NCBI GenBank assembly: GCA_003662645.1
Contig: QMYL01000033.1
Span: forward strand, 1 to 8,304
Reading direction: 5' to 3'
Source: Candidatus Bathyarchaeota archaeon
GTDB lineage: Archaea > Thermoproteota > Bathyarchaeia > Bathyarchaeales > B26-1
Length of the DNA: 8,304 bases
Position numbers and translations under genes: made by a program. This document shows positions 1 to 6,780 of the stretch, in pieces; the stretch's first letter is position 1; every line of letters begins with the position of its first letter. The notes beneath the pieces are model-generated. The model worked only from the letters and a program-made list of their open reading frames with translations. It did not search any database and was not told where the DNA came from.

Positions 1-1
1 C

Positions 2-235
2 AGTATGCCTTGGGGCGGTATAGCAAAGTATCTCCTCTCATCGGTGGTTATGGCGTTGGTGTTATACGTGATACCTCCGCCCAGCCGCCTCTCCCTCACC
101 CTGGCCGTAACCCTACTTGGTGGGGTGATCTATTTCTCGATCCTATGGTTCATCGATGAGGAGGCTAGGAGGCTGTCTAGGTCGATGTTTAGGATTGCCT
201 CACAGATGGTGAGGGGCCGGGGACCTACGCTTTGA
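2..235 (+). CDS. C-terminal end of a polytopic membrane protein, probable polysaccharide flippase (partial)
   Basis: The frame is open from the left edge of the window, so this is the 3' end of a longer gene and the ATG at 5-7 is probably internal. The 77 visible codons encode two hydrophobic stretches, roughly residues 8-25 and 32-49 counted from that ATG, separated by a short Pro-rich turn (IPPPSR). A basic, amphipathic cytoplasmic tail follows (EEARRLSRSMFRIASQM). Two last transmembrane helices plus a short charged tail after an acidic IDEEAR segment resemble the end of Wzx/RfbX-type oligosaccharide flippases (MOP superfamily), which move lipid-linked sugars across the membrane. That assignment is inference from a short tail; another polytopic transporter is possible. 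Its TGA stop lies inside the 3' end of the convergent endA gene, an 11-bp overlap. Confidence 0.55.
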   Translation, partial: SMPWGGIAKYLLSSVVMALVLYVIPPPSRLSLTLAVTLLGGVIYFSILWFIDEEARRLSRSMFRIASQMVRGRGPTL

Positions 236-797
236 ACCACTTGAATATTAGGTATTCTATCCCTTCCTCCTCTAGGTCTGGTACAGCAATGATGAACCTC
301 TTTCTAACCGTGGTTGCAAGCCTTCCGGCCTTCACTATCTCGGTCGCCGTTATCTCGTCTCCTCTGCTTCTAACCGAGACCATGTAGGGTGCATGGTCTA
401 TCCCTGGGCCGTGCTTGTATACCGCGAAGTCGCACCCATACTTGACGCCGGGCGTGACTATTAACCCCTTTTCTCTCAGGTCCTTGTATACGGCGTACTT
501 TAGGTCGAACTCTTCATATATTTTTCTGGCCTTTTCCCTCAGCTCTTCGAGTTTCATCTCCGATTTTTCTCTTCCCTTTCCTTCAGAGACTGATATTATG
601 CCCTTCTCCAGCAGGTATACTCCTTCCATCAGGTCGAGTATGAGCGGGACCTTAAAGTCTGGGCTCTTGGGTTTCGGTATCCCTAGGGGTTTGCCGTAGA
701 ACCCCATCTTGTACAGTTCTGACCCTTCCTCTGGGTTCCATACGACTAGGAAGTTCTCGACGAACTCGGCCTTGATCCTCCTTGCGACCGTCTGCAC
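225..797 (-). CDS. endA: tRNA-splicing endonuclease, catalytic subunit
   Basis: EndA cuts both exon-intron junctions of pre-tRNA at bulge-helix-bulge motifs, leaving a 2',3'-cyclic phosphate and a 5'-OH. The 190-residue product has the usual length of a one-unit archaeal subunit. An N-terminal domain (about 1-75) is followed by the nuclease domain. By comparison with the M. jannaschii enzyme, the catalytic triad is Tyr127 (in DFAVYKHG), His135 (in IDHAPY) and Lys166 (in TVRKRF). An insertion near residues 35-48, YGKPLGIPKPKSP, resembles the extra loop of crenarchaeal heterotetrameric enzymes, so a separate non-catalytic partner subunit may be encoded elsewhere. The start is GTG at 797: the frame is closed by two TGA codons just upstream, there is no ATG in between, and a GGAGGT lies 6 nt before it. 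It follows the PhoU-like gene by 39 nt and is probably co-transcribed with it. Confidence 0.93.
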   Translation of the reverse strand: MQTVARRIKAEFVENFLVVWNPEEGSELYKMGFYGKPLGIPKPKSPDFKVPLILDLMEGVYLLEKGIISVSEGKGREKSEMKLEELREKARKIYEEFDLKYAVYKDLREKGLIVTPGVKYGCDFAVYKHGPGIDHAPYMVSVRSRGDEITATEIVKAGRLATTVRKRFIIAVPDLEEEGIEYLIFKWFKA

Positions 798-803
798 CCT
801 CCA

Positions 804-809
804 ACCTCC
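804..809 (-). promoter_or_regulatory. Ribosome binding site of endA
   Basis: On the minus strand this reads GGAGGT, complementary to the 3' end of 16S rRNA, and lies 6 nt before the GTG at 797. It fixes the non-ATG start of endA; no other start codon exists between the upstream in-frame stops and this GTG. Confidence 0.7.
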
Positions 810-836
810 TCTTCCGATAGTATTGGGCCTTCATGC

Positions 837-1496
837 TCATATGGCGAGAGCTAGGATGCGGGCTGCATCTGAGGCGTCCTCAACCTTGTCAGCTGTGTCC
901 TCTAGGAGCTGTATTATATCCCTCATTAATAGCATGGCTGGGAGCTTCATCCTACTGCTGACTATCTTTATCTCCAGCTCCCTGTAGAGGTCGTCTACGC
1001 TCCTCTCGGCTATCTCTACGTCCCTCGCCTTCTCAAGGACCTTGGATGAGCCGTAGTTCAGCGTCATGAAGGCCTCTCTAAGTTTTAGGACCGCCTCGAA
1101 GACCGCGTTTGTTAGGTCTATCAACCCCTTCCTTATCTCTGGGGGTATGTCCCAGTTATGTTCCATCATCTCTAGGAGTCTGAAGGCAATCCCCTTACAG
1201 AAGTCCGCTATCTCGCTCGTTAAGTCTGTGAAGCGGAGGAAGTCGTCGCGGTTCATGAGTATGGCCCCTATCTCAACCAGTTCCTGAGCAACCATCCTCT
1301 TAGCTTCATCTATCTCGTCGCCCAACCCTTGGATCTCGGTGTATAATTGCCTAACCGAGTTTCTGTCGCCCTTTATGAAGCTGTCAACTAACTGCGCAAC
1401 CTTCCTGGCTATATTGACGACCTTCCTCAGGTGGTCTTGGGATACGCTTAACGCTCTCCTCTTCGAACGGTGCTCCGTCTCCGGTGAAAAAACCAT
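837..1496 (-). CDS. PhoU-like protein, DUF47 family (putative phosphate transport regulator)
   Basis: This 219-residue protein is almost entirely helical and lacks a signal peptide or membrane segments. It matches the DUF47/PhoU-like family: two PhoU-type three-helix repeats with acidic E/D-x-x-D clusters that bind metal in relatives, seen here as DEIDEA (60-65) and DTADKVEDASD (200-210), with a further acidic stretch at about 161-169. In many archaea and bacteria such proteins pair with a Pit-type phosphate transporter and are thought to control it, but no transporter gene is in this window, so the role here is inferred from family only. The ATG at 1496 is preceded in frame by a TGA four codons upstream, and GTGAGG lies 7 nt before it. 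A TATA-like box sits about 60 bp upstream. The TGA stop is followed after 39 nt by endA, suggesting a two-gene unit. Confidence 0.85.
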   Translation of the reverse strand: MVFSPETEHRSKRRALSVSQDHLRKVVNIARKVAQLVDSFIKGDRNSVRQLYTEIQGLGDEIDEAKRMVAQELVEIGAILMNRDDFLRFTDLTSEIADFCKGIAFRLLEMMEHNWDIPPEIRKGLIDLTNAVFEAVLKLREAFMTLNYGSSKVLEKARDVEIAERSVDDLYRELEIKIVSSRMKLPAMLLMRDIIQLLEDTADKVEDASDAARILALAI

Positions 1497-1549
1497 CCTT
1501 CCGCCTCACATCATCCATCCATGCTCAAGATAGAAGATAATTAGATAAA

Positions 1550-1561
1550 CCTTAAAAAGGT
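1550..1561 (-). promoter_or_regulatory. Probable promoter (TATA box) of the PhoU-like/endA unit
   Basis: On the minus strand the sequence CCTTTTTAAGG gives a TATA-like element about 60 bp before the ATG at 1496, with an expected transcription start near 1527-1530 and a leader of about 30 nt. The position fits archaeal spacing. It also lies downstream of the glyS stop, so the T run could contribute to glyS termination. Confidence 0.5.
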
Positions 1562-1611
1562 AACGAAGAGAGGCTGATAAGCCAGAAAGCCGTGTATGAA
1601 TCAGATCGGGC

Positions 1612-3360
1612 TCACTCAACGGGCTTGCCTAGATCCCCAAACTCCAGCTTCAAGCTGAAGAAACCGCGTAGTAGTTGTGGGAGTTCCTTTATGCTGGTCC
1701 TAACCTGACGCCATGTATCCCGGTCCCGCAGGGTGACTGTATCATCGTTGAGCGTTTGGTAGTCGATGGTTATACATATTGGGGTTCCGATCTCATCGAA
1801 CCTTGCGTAACGCCTCCCTATGGATCCCGATTCATCATATTGGGCTGTGAATCCCTCATCGATGAGCAGGCTGTAGACTTCCCTCGCCTTCTCGGGGAGT
1901 CCATCCTTACTGACTAGGGGTAGGACAGCCACCTGAACCGGAGCTAGGTCGCGCGGTATCCTCATGACGACCCTCCCGTCCTTGGTTGAGTAAGCATACT
2001 CGAGAACAACGTAGGTTAACCTATCCGAGCCGAAGCTCGGCTCTATGACGTGGGGTAAAAACCTCCTACCCCTCTCCGTTATCCTCCTCCGCACTATCCT
2101 GACGTGCTCCGGAAGTATCTTGAAGCCCTCCAGGTTGTAGAAACCGAGCCTCTTCAGTGACTCCTCAACATCCTCAGGTTTCACTTTGGTCAATAGTTCA
2201 ATCACTCTTTGTGCGTCTCCCTTGAAGTCGGGCCCGATTCTCGCCATGATCGGTTGGATCGACACCTCCGTCCTCTCGACCTCCTTCGTCTCTTTGAAGA
2301 CCTTCATGTCCACCCCGCTCTCCTCCATGTGGCACTTCAGGTCGTAGTCTGTGCGGTAGTTGTGGCCTGAGACCTCCGTCCAGCCCCAACGGTCTAGGTA
2401 AACCTCTTGGTCGAAGCCTTGAACCGAATAGTGGGCCCTCTCCCATTCCAGCTTCTCTATGAACCTCTGCTTATCCTCGGGGACGCCGAGCTCCATCAGG
2501 AAGCGCTTAGCTAGAGCCATGAAGAAGGCTTGCCACTCCATCTTTATGTACCCCTTCTCTAGGGCTTCCTTAACCGTCACCTCGACCGGTTCCTCAGAGC
2601 CCCTGAGCCTCGATTCAGCTAGAACCAGCCTCAGAGCCTCATCCTTAACCTCGCTGAGCAGTGGACATCCGGGCTCCTCCGGGTCGAAGAAGAACTCTAA
2701 GTCCATTATCGTGAACTCCCTAAGCCTTATCGGCCCCTGCCTCGGCGAGATCTCATTTCTCAAGGCGTGTCCTATGGTGGCTACGCCTATCGGGAGTTTA
2801 CCCCTAGCCTGTTCGTAGAGGCGTCTGAACTCGACGAATATCCCCTGGGCGGCCTCCGGCCTACCGTAACCTACAACATCTGAGTAGGGTCCTATCGTGG
2901 TCTCGAACATCGTTAGGAAGTACCTCGGCTCGGAGAGTTCTCCATCACACTCCGGACACCTAACTCCATTCTCCTCGATCGCCTCCTCGATCTCCTTTAG
3001 GCTCATCCTCTCAGAATCCATGGGGCTTATTCCGGCTGCCTCCTGGAGTAGGTGGTCCGCCCTGAACTTCCTCTTGCAGTTCATACACTCGACCATGGGC
3101 TCCTTGAAGTGCTCTATGTGGCCTGACGCCTTGAATACCCTCTCTGGGAGTATGACTGGGGACTCTATCTCGTATAGCCCAAGCCTTCGGAGGAAGATAT
3201 CCCTAAACTTGTCCTCTATCTTCCTCTTCAGTATGGAGCCGAGGGGCCCGAAGACTATGAAGCCGCTTATGCCGCCGTATATCTCGCAGGACGGCCAGAA
3301 GAAACCTCTCCGCCGCGCTATCTCACTCACTCTCTCGAACTTATCCACCGGTTTCGTCAT
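1612..3360 (-). CDS. glyS: Glycyl-tRNA synthetase (archaeal alpha2 type)
   Basis: A class II aminoacyl-tRNA synthetase that charges tRNA-Gly with glycine using ATP. At 582 residues it has the normal length of the archaeal/eukaryotic homodimeric form, not the bacterial alpha2beta2 form. The N-terminal motif 1 region reads YGGISGFIVFGPLG (28-41). A four-cysteine zinc-knuckle pattern follows: C92-x2-C95 and C135-x2-C138. Next come RPEAAQGIF (167-175, usually RPETAQ), motif 2 with RNEISPRQG (201-209) and LREFT (213-217), and a late motif 3 reading EPSFGSDRLTY. The last 110 or so residues form the anticodon-binding domain, beginning near RDLAPVQVAVLPL. The ATG at 3360 gives the expected N terminus; the ribosome binding site is weak. 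It lies 125 nt after elp3 on the same strand and has room for its own promoter. Confidence 0.97.
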   Translation of the reverse strand: MTKPVDKFERVSEIARRRGFFWPSCEIYGGISGFIVFGPLGSILKRKIEDKFRDIFLRRLGLYEIESPVILPERVFKASGHIEHFKEPMVECMNCKRKFRADHLLQEAAGISPMDSERMSLKEIEEAIEENGVRCPECDGELSEPRYFLTMFETTIGPYSDVVGYGRPEAAQGIFVEFRRLYEQARGKLPIGVATIGHALRNEISPRQGPIRLREFTIMDLEFFFDPEEPGCPLLSEVKDEALRLVLAESRLRGSEEPVEVTVKEALEKGYIKMEWQAFFMALAKRFLMELGVPEDKQRFIEKLEWERAHYSVQGFDQEVYLDRWGWTEVSGHNYRTDYDLKCHMEESGVDMKVFKETKEVERTEVSIQPIMARIGPDFKGDAQRVIELLTKVKPEDVEESLKRLGFYNLEGFKILPEHVRIVRRRITERGRRFLPHVIEPSFGSDRLTYVVLEYAYSTKDGRVVMRIPRDLAPVQVAVLPLVSKDGLPEKAREVYSLLIDEGFTAQYDESGSIGRRYARFDEIGTPICITIDYQTLNDDTVTLRDRDTWRQVRTSIKELPQLLRGFFSLKLEFGDLGKPVE

Positions 3361-3421
3361 ATCCAGCCCATCCGTTCAGGTCCGTCCGGTTTGGTTCGGC
3401 CTACCTAGATAGCTAGTTCCG

Positions 3422-3429
3422 TTAATAAA
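3422..3429 (-). promoter_or_regulatory. Possible TATA box of glyS
   Basis: On the minus strand TTTATTAA, preceded by a purine-rich GAAAAGAA, lies about 65 bp before the glyS ATG. The predicted transcription start is near 3400, giving a leader of about 40 nt. The assignment rests on position and A/T richness only; a nearby CCCTTTTAACC further upstream is an alternative. Confidence 0.35.
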
Positions 3430-3485
3430 TTCTTTTCATATCTGGTTAAAAGGGTTTGGTGGCGCTATTCCGGCATCCACCCGTT

Positions 3486-5069
3486 TCAGAGCCTCTTGGA
3501 CATGTATGGTCCATCATAATGGTAGCCGAGCCTCATGTAGTAGCGTTTGGTCCCCAAGGCGCTTGTGATCAGAATCTTCTCAGCCCCATACTCTCTGCTC
3601 AGCTCTTCAGCCTTAAGTAGGAGGAGCCTGCCATAACCCCTATGCTGGTAGGCATCTGCAAGTCGTTCACCAACTGGGGCGAGAGAGCCGCATACACGCA
3701 ACTCCCTAACTATGGATGCATTCTCCCCAGCTATCTCAGGTCTGTGGGCTTTCTCCGATGGAAACCTCAGCCTTAGATACCCGATCAGTATGTCGTTCGT
3801 TCGGTCTTCAGCTGAGATGAATACCTCCTCACCTTCCGAAGCTTCATACCTTCTTGTTGTGATCTCTATACCCTTTAGGTCCGGCTTTACCCCATCCTTT
3901 AAGTATCTATGTCCAACCTCCCGGCATCTTATGCACCTGCATCGGATCCCGTACTCTCTCAGCTTCTCCTGGACTATCTGGCGGAGGTTACTCTTGTCGA
4001 CTCCGGCCTCGATCAGGTAGGCCGGTATGTCCCTCTGAACCCTCATTATCCGTACCCATTCCGGTATCATCTTCTTGACCTCCACTATGAGTTGGGCTGC
4101 CTCCTCCGTTGTGTATGGCCTGTAGATTCCTTTCCTCCACCAGTCGTAGAGCTTCGTCCCCTTTATAACCAGGCATGGATATATCTTCACCATGTCAGGC
4201 TTGAACCTGGGGTCTGTGAATATCTTCTTGAAGGCTTCCAGGTCCCTCTTAGGGTTTGAACCGGGTAGGCCCGGCATCAGGTGGTATAGGACCTTCAACC
4301 CCGAGTCCTTAAGTATCCGTGTGGCCTCAACCACATCTTGTACGGTGTGCCCTCTATTAACCAGCTCGTAGATGTCGTCGTATATGTTTTGGACTCCGAG
4401 CTCGACTCGTGTGACGCCCATCAGGAGCATGTTGTCAACGTCCTTCTCCATGGACCAGTCCGGCCTCGTCTCGACTGTTATCCCGACGTTCCTGATCCGT
4501 CCGGTCTCGGCTAGCTTCTTCGCCTCCTCCAGTGAGCTTGACTCCACCCCCGTTATCGCATCTAGACACCTCTTGATGAACCACCTCTGGTATTCTATCG
4601 GCATCGCTGGGAAGGTTCCGCCCATCACTATGAGTTCAACCTTGTCGACCGTATGCCCGATCGATTGGAGCTGCTCTATACGGTGTCTAACTTGTTTGTA
4701 TGGGTCGTATTGGTTCTGTATACCCCTCATGGCTGCGGGTTCATGCCCTGTGTAGCTCTGTGGAACCCCTTGGGATGGCCCTCCCGGGCAGTAGATGCAC
4801 GGTTCCTCCTTCGGGCATGGCCATGGTTTCGTCATGGCCGCGATTACTGTAACCCCTGATATGGTTCTGACTGCCTTCCTTCTGAGTACCTTTAGGAGCT
4901 TCCTCCTCTCGTGGGTCTCCAGCTCCCTTATGAGCTCCGAGTTTGATGGTATCGTCTTCAGTCTGTACTTGTATGCGATCCTGGTCTTGACTAGGTTTAC
5001 ATCCCTCTTGGTTGGGTTCGGTATCCTCATTAACGACTCTATTATCTCCCTATAGATCTGCCTCTCCAT
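3486..5069 (-). CDS. elp3: Elp3 family tRNA uridine-34 acetyltransferase (radical SAM + GNAT)
   Basis: Archaeal Elp3 works without the other eukaryotic Elongator subunits. It uses acetyl-CoA and a radical SAM centre to place a carboxymethyl group on C5 of the wobble uridine of certain tRNAs. The 527-residue product has the full family architecture. A basic N-terminal tRNA-binding region (1-75) precedes the [4Fe-4S] cysteines C85, C91 and C94 in CPKEEPCIYCPGG. The radical SAM barrel includes IVMGGTFPAMP and VETRPDW. A zinc-site CRCIRC (C377, C379, C382) follows, then a GNAT domain whose acetyl-CoA loop reads QHRGYGRLL (475-483), with Tyr510-Tyr511 and the typical end YDGPYMSK. No residue expected in these motifs is missing. 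The ATG at 5069 has GGTAGAGG directly before it. It lies 57 nt downstream of the xylB-like gene; an A/T-rich box in that gap suggests its own promoter with a very short leader. Confidence 0.95.
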   Translation of the reverse strand: MERQIYREIIESLMRIPNPTKRDVNLVKTRIAYKYRLKTIPSNSELIRELETHERRKLLKVLRRKAVRTISGVTVIAAMTKPWPCPKEEPCIYCPGGPSQGVPQSYTGHEPAAMRGIQNQYDPYKQVRHRIEQLQSIGHTVDKVELIVMGGTFPAMPIEYQRWFIKRCLDAITGVESSSLEEAKKLAETGRIRNVGITVETRPDWSMEKDVDNMLLMGVTRVELGVQNIYDDIYELVNRGHTVQDVVEATRILKDSGLKVLYHLMPGLPGSNPKRDLEAFKKIFTDPRFKPDMVKIYPCLVIKGTKLYDWWRKGIYRPYTTEEAAQLIVEVKKMIPEWVRIMRVQRDIPAYLIEAGVDKSNLRQIVQEKLREYGIRCRCIRCREVGHRYLKDGVKPDLKGIEITTRRYEASEGEEVFISAEDRTNDILIGYLRLRFPSEKAHRPEIAGENASIVRELRVCGSLAPVGERLADAYQHRGYGRLLLLKAEELSREYGAEKILITSALGTKRYYMRLGYHYDGPYMSKRL

Positions 5070-5095
5070 CCTCTACCACGAGAGATTAGGTAGAC

Positions 5096-5107
5096 TTTAA
5101 GATAAAG
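5096..5107 (-). promoter_or_regulatory. Possible TATA box of elp3
   Basis: On the minus strand CTTTATCTTAAAG lies about 30 bp before the elp3 ATG at 5069. At archaeal spacing, transcription would begin about 4-10 nt before the ATG, so the mRNA would be nearly leaderless. Co-transcription from xylB remains possible. Confidence 0.4.
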
Positions 5108-5126
5108 GCTTACTCCCTTTTGGGGG

Positions 5127-6665
5127 TTAGGCTACGTATCTGTTGAGGTATTCCCTATGCATTCTGAAGATTCCCCTGAGCCTCCTGCTGAGGCGGTCTT
5201 GGAGCCTCTGGAGCTCCCTATAGATTCTCACATTTGAGGGTTTCGGTTTAACCCTCGTCCCTTCATCAACCTTAACGAAGCGGTCGGTCACCTCCTGTAT
5301 CGTGGTCTTCTCCCCGATGTGGTTCAGGTAGGTCCACATCGCCTGTAGGGCGGCACCGTAGGCTGCACCCTCATCTATCTCTAGACAGACCACCTCAACG
5401 TTGAATATGTCAGCCGCTATCTGGCGCCAGGCCCTATTCCTCGCCCCTCCCCCTGTGAGCCTTATCTCCTCCGGGTTTATACCGAGCTCCCTCATCCTGT
5501 TCAATCCATAGTTCATACCCATCGTTGCCCCCTCCATTGCGGCCCTGGCCATGTGGGCCATGTTGAAGGTTCTGCTGTTCAATCCAAGGTAGACGCCCGT
5601 TCCGTCTGGGACGTTTGGGGTTCTCTCACCCTCGAAGTAGGGGAGGAGGATCAAACCCTCCGAGCCGACTGGGGTGCTCTCCACAGCCTCTGTCAGGTCT
5701 TCATGGGATAGGTTGAACAGGTTCCTTATGAACTCCGTCGCTACGGTTACGTTCATGGTGCAGAGGAGTGGTAGCCAAGCGTTTGTCGAGTCGCAGAAGG
5801 CTGCTATCTCGCCCTCAGGGTCTATTATAGGGGTCTCGGAGTAGGCGAATATCGTTCCGGAGGTTCCGAGGCTTGCCGTGACTATCCCCTCCCTCGTATT
5901 TCCGGTACCTATCGCGCTCATCATGTTATCCCCTCCACCGGAGCTGACTAGGAGGTCCTCCCTGAAGCCGAAACGGTCGGCTATCTCCTTACGCACGGTT
6001 CCGACGGGTTTATCTGAACTCTGTATCGGTGGGAGCTTCTCCCACAGCGCTGGATCTATGGCTTCGACCACCTCTCTGCACCACCTCCTAGTTCGGACAT
6101 CCATGAGCGCCGTTCCTGAGGCGTCGCCATACTCCATGATGATCCTACCGGTGAGGTAGAAGTTTAGGTAGTCGTGTGGTAGGAGGACCGTTCTCAGCTT
6201 GGCATAGTTCTCCGGCTCGTTCCTCTTGAGCCAGAGTATCTTCGAGGCTGTGAAACCCGGTGGAATCGAGTTCCCTATGAGGTCGATTACAGCCCTCTTT
6301 CCACCAAGCTTCCTGATGAGGTATTTACACTCTCTTACCGTGCTCGTATCGTTCCATAGTTTGGCGGGCCTGATTACCCTCCCCTCCTCATCGAGTGGGA
6401 CGAAGCCGTGCTGCTGGCCTGAGACCCCTATCCCCCTGACATCCTTAGGGTCTATCCCAGACGCTTCGAGCGCCCCCTTTATCGTTCTGTTCAGGGCTGA
6501 TATCCATACGGCTGGGTCCTGCTCCTTATGTCCCGGCGGCAAACCCTCTATCAGCCCGTACCTCTCGGTCGCCCTCCCTACGACCTTCCCAGTCTCGCCG
6601 TCGATTATTATCGTCTTTGTGCTTTGCGTTCCGTTATCCACCCCGATGAAGTATTGCGGGGACAT
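5127..6665 (-). CDS. xylB: FGGY-family carbohydrate kinase, probable xylulokinase
   Basis: It probably phosphorylates D-xylulose to D-xylulose 5-phosphate with ATP. The 512-residue product shows the FGGY actin-like fold in two halves. The first phosphate-loop motif is IGVDNGTQSTK with Asp10. GQQHG (83-87) matches the xylulokinase substrate signature SGQ-x-HG, followed by LWNDTS. The catalytic base is Asp246 in GGGDN (243-247). SLGTSGT (265-271) is the second phosphate loop, and GGGARNRAWRQIAAD (405-419) is the C-terminal FGGY signature. A basic tail of about 20 residues extends past the usual end. The start ATG at 6665 has GGAGGA 6 nt upstream. No xylose isomerase, dehydrogenase or sugar transporter is adjacent, so the true substrate could be another ketopentose or polyol. 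Such kinases are patchy in archaea and often look acquired from bacteria; that point is inference. Confidence 0.88.
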   Translation of the reverse strand: MSPQYFIGVDNGTQSTKTIIIDGETGKVVGRATERYGLIEGLPPGHKEQDPAVWISALNRTIKGALEASGIDPKDVRGIGVSGQQHGFVPLDEEGRVIRPAKLWNDTSTVRECKYLIRKLGGKRAVIDLIGNSIPPGFTASKILWLKRNEPENYAKLRTVLLPHDYLNFYLTGRIIMEYGDASGTALMDVRTRRWCREVVEAIDPALWEKLPPIQSSDKPVGTVRKEIADRFGFREDLLVSSGGGDNMMSAIGTGNTREGIVTASLGTSGTIFAYSETPIIDPEGEIAAFCDSTNAWLPLLCTMNVTVATEFIRNLFNLSHEDLTEAVESTPVGSEGLILLPYFEGERTPNVPDGTGVYLGLNSRTFNMAHMARAAMEGATMGMNYGLNRMRELGINPEEIRLTGGGARNRAWRQIAADIFNVEVVCLEIDEGAAYGAALQAMWTYLNHIGEKTTIQEVTDRFVKVDEGTRVKPKPSNVRIYRELQRLQDRLSRRLRGIFRMHREYLNRYVA

Positions 6666-6671
6666 CTATAA

Positions 6672-6677
6672 TCCTCC
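6672..6677 (-). promoter_or_regulatory. Ribosome binding site of the xylB-like gene
   Basis: On the minus strand this reads GGAGGA, 6 nt before the ATG at 6665. It is a strong Shine-Dalgarno match at ideal spacing and supports that start. Confidence 0.75.
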
Positions 6678-6686
6678 ATCCGGTGA

Positions 6687-6709
6687 GGATGCTCTGGATG
6701 CTCGATCGA
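6687..6709 (-). repeat. Tandem GGATGCTC repeat and TCGATCGA palindrome in the xylB leader
   Basis: On the plus strand GGATGCTC occurs at 6687-6694 and again at 6696-6703, a 9-nt period. The second copy runs into the perfect 8-bp palindrome TCGATCGA at 6702-6709. These fall at or just after the transcription start predicted from the TATA-like box at 6728-6735, where an archaeal repressor would bind. A regulator binding site is possible but unproven. Confidence 0.35.
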
Positions 6710-6727
6710 TAATATTACGGTTTGGTT

Positions 6728-6735
6728 ATTATAAG
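6728..6735 (-). promoter_or_regulatory. Probable TATA box of the xylB-like gene
   Basis: On the minus strand CTTATAAT lies about 63-70 bp before the ATG, with transcription expected near 6705 and a leader of about 40 nt. An alternative A/T element, TAATATTA at 6710-6717, would give a shorter leader. Confidence 0.45.
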
Positions 6736-6780
6736 GTTTGGAGCGAAATAGTGATAAGCTTGAACCTTGTATGTTTATTT

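Noticed and set aside
652..840. A 62-codon minus-strand frame whose ATG overlaps the PhoU-like stop (ATGA), as if a coupled gene
   Set aside because: It overlaps endA in another frame for most of its length, is very Arg/Gly-rich and low in hydrophobic residues, and endA has a clear start and ribosome binding site. It is a shadow frame.
1571..1582. Small hairpin GGCT-GATA-AGCC after the glyS stop, as a terminator
   Set aside because: The stem has only 4 bp, and the nearby T run is better explained as the TATA box of the next gene.
2897..3412. A 171-codon plus-strand frame antisense to glyS
   Set aside because: It is antisense to the highly conserved N-terminal half of GlyRS and has no recognisable domain; it is a complement artefact.
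3361..3485. A non-coding RNA in the elp3-glyS gap
   Set aside because: Neither strand has a box C/D pair, tRNA-like fold or strong stem. The gap is explained by a promoter and leader.
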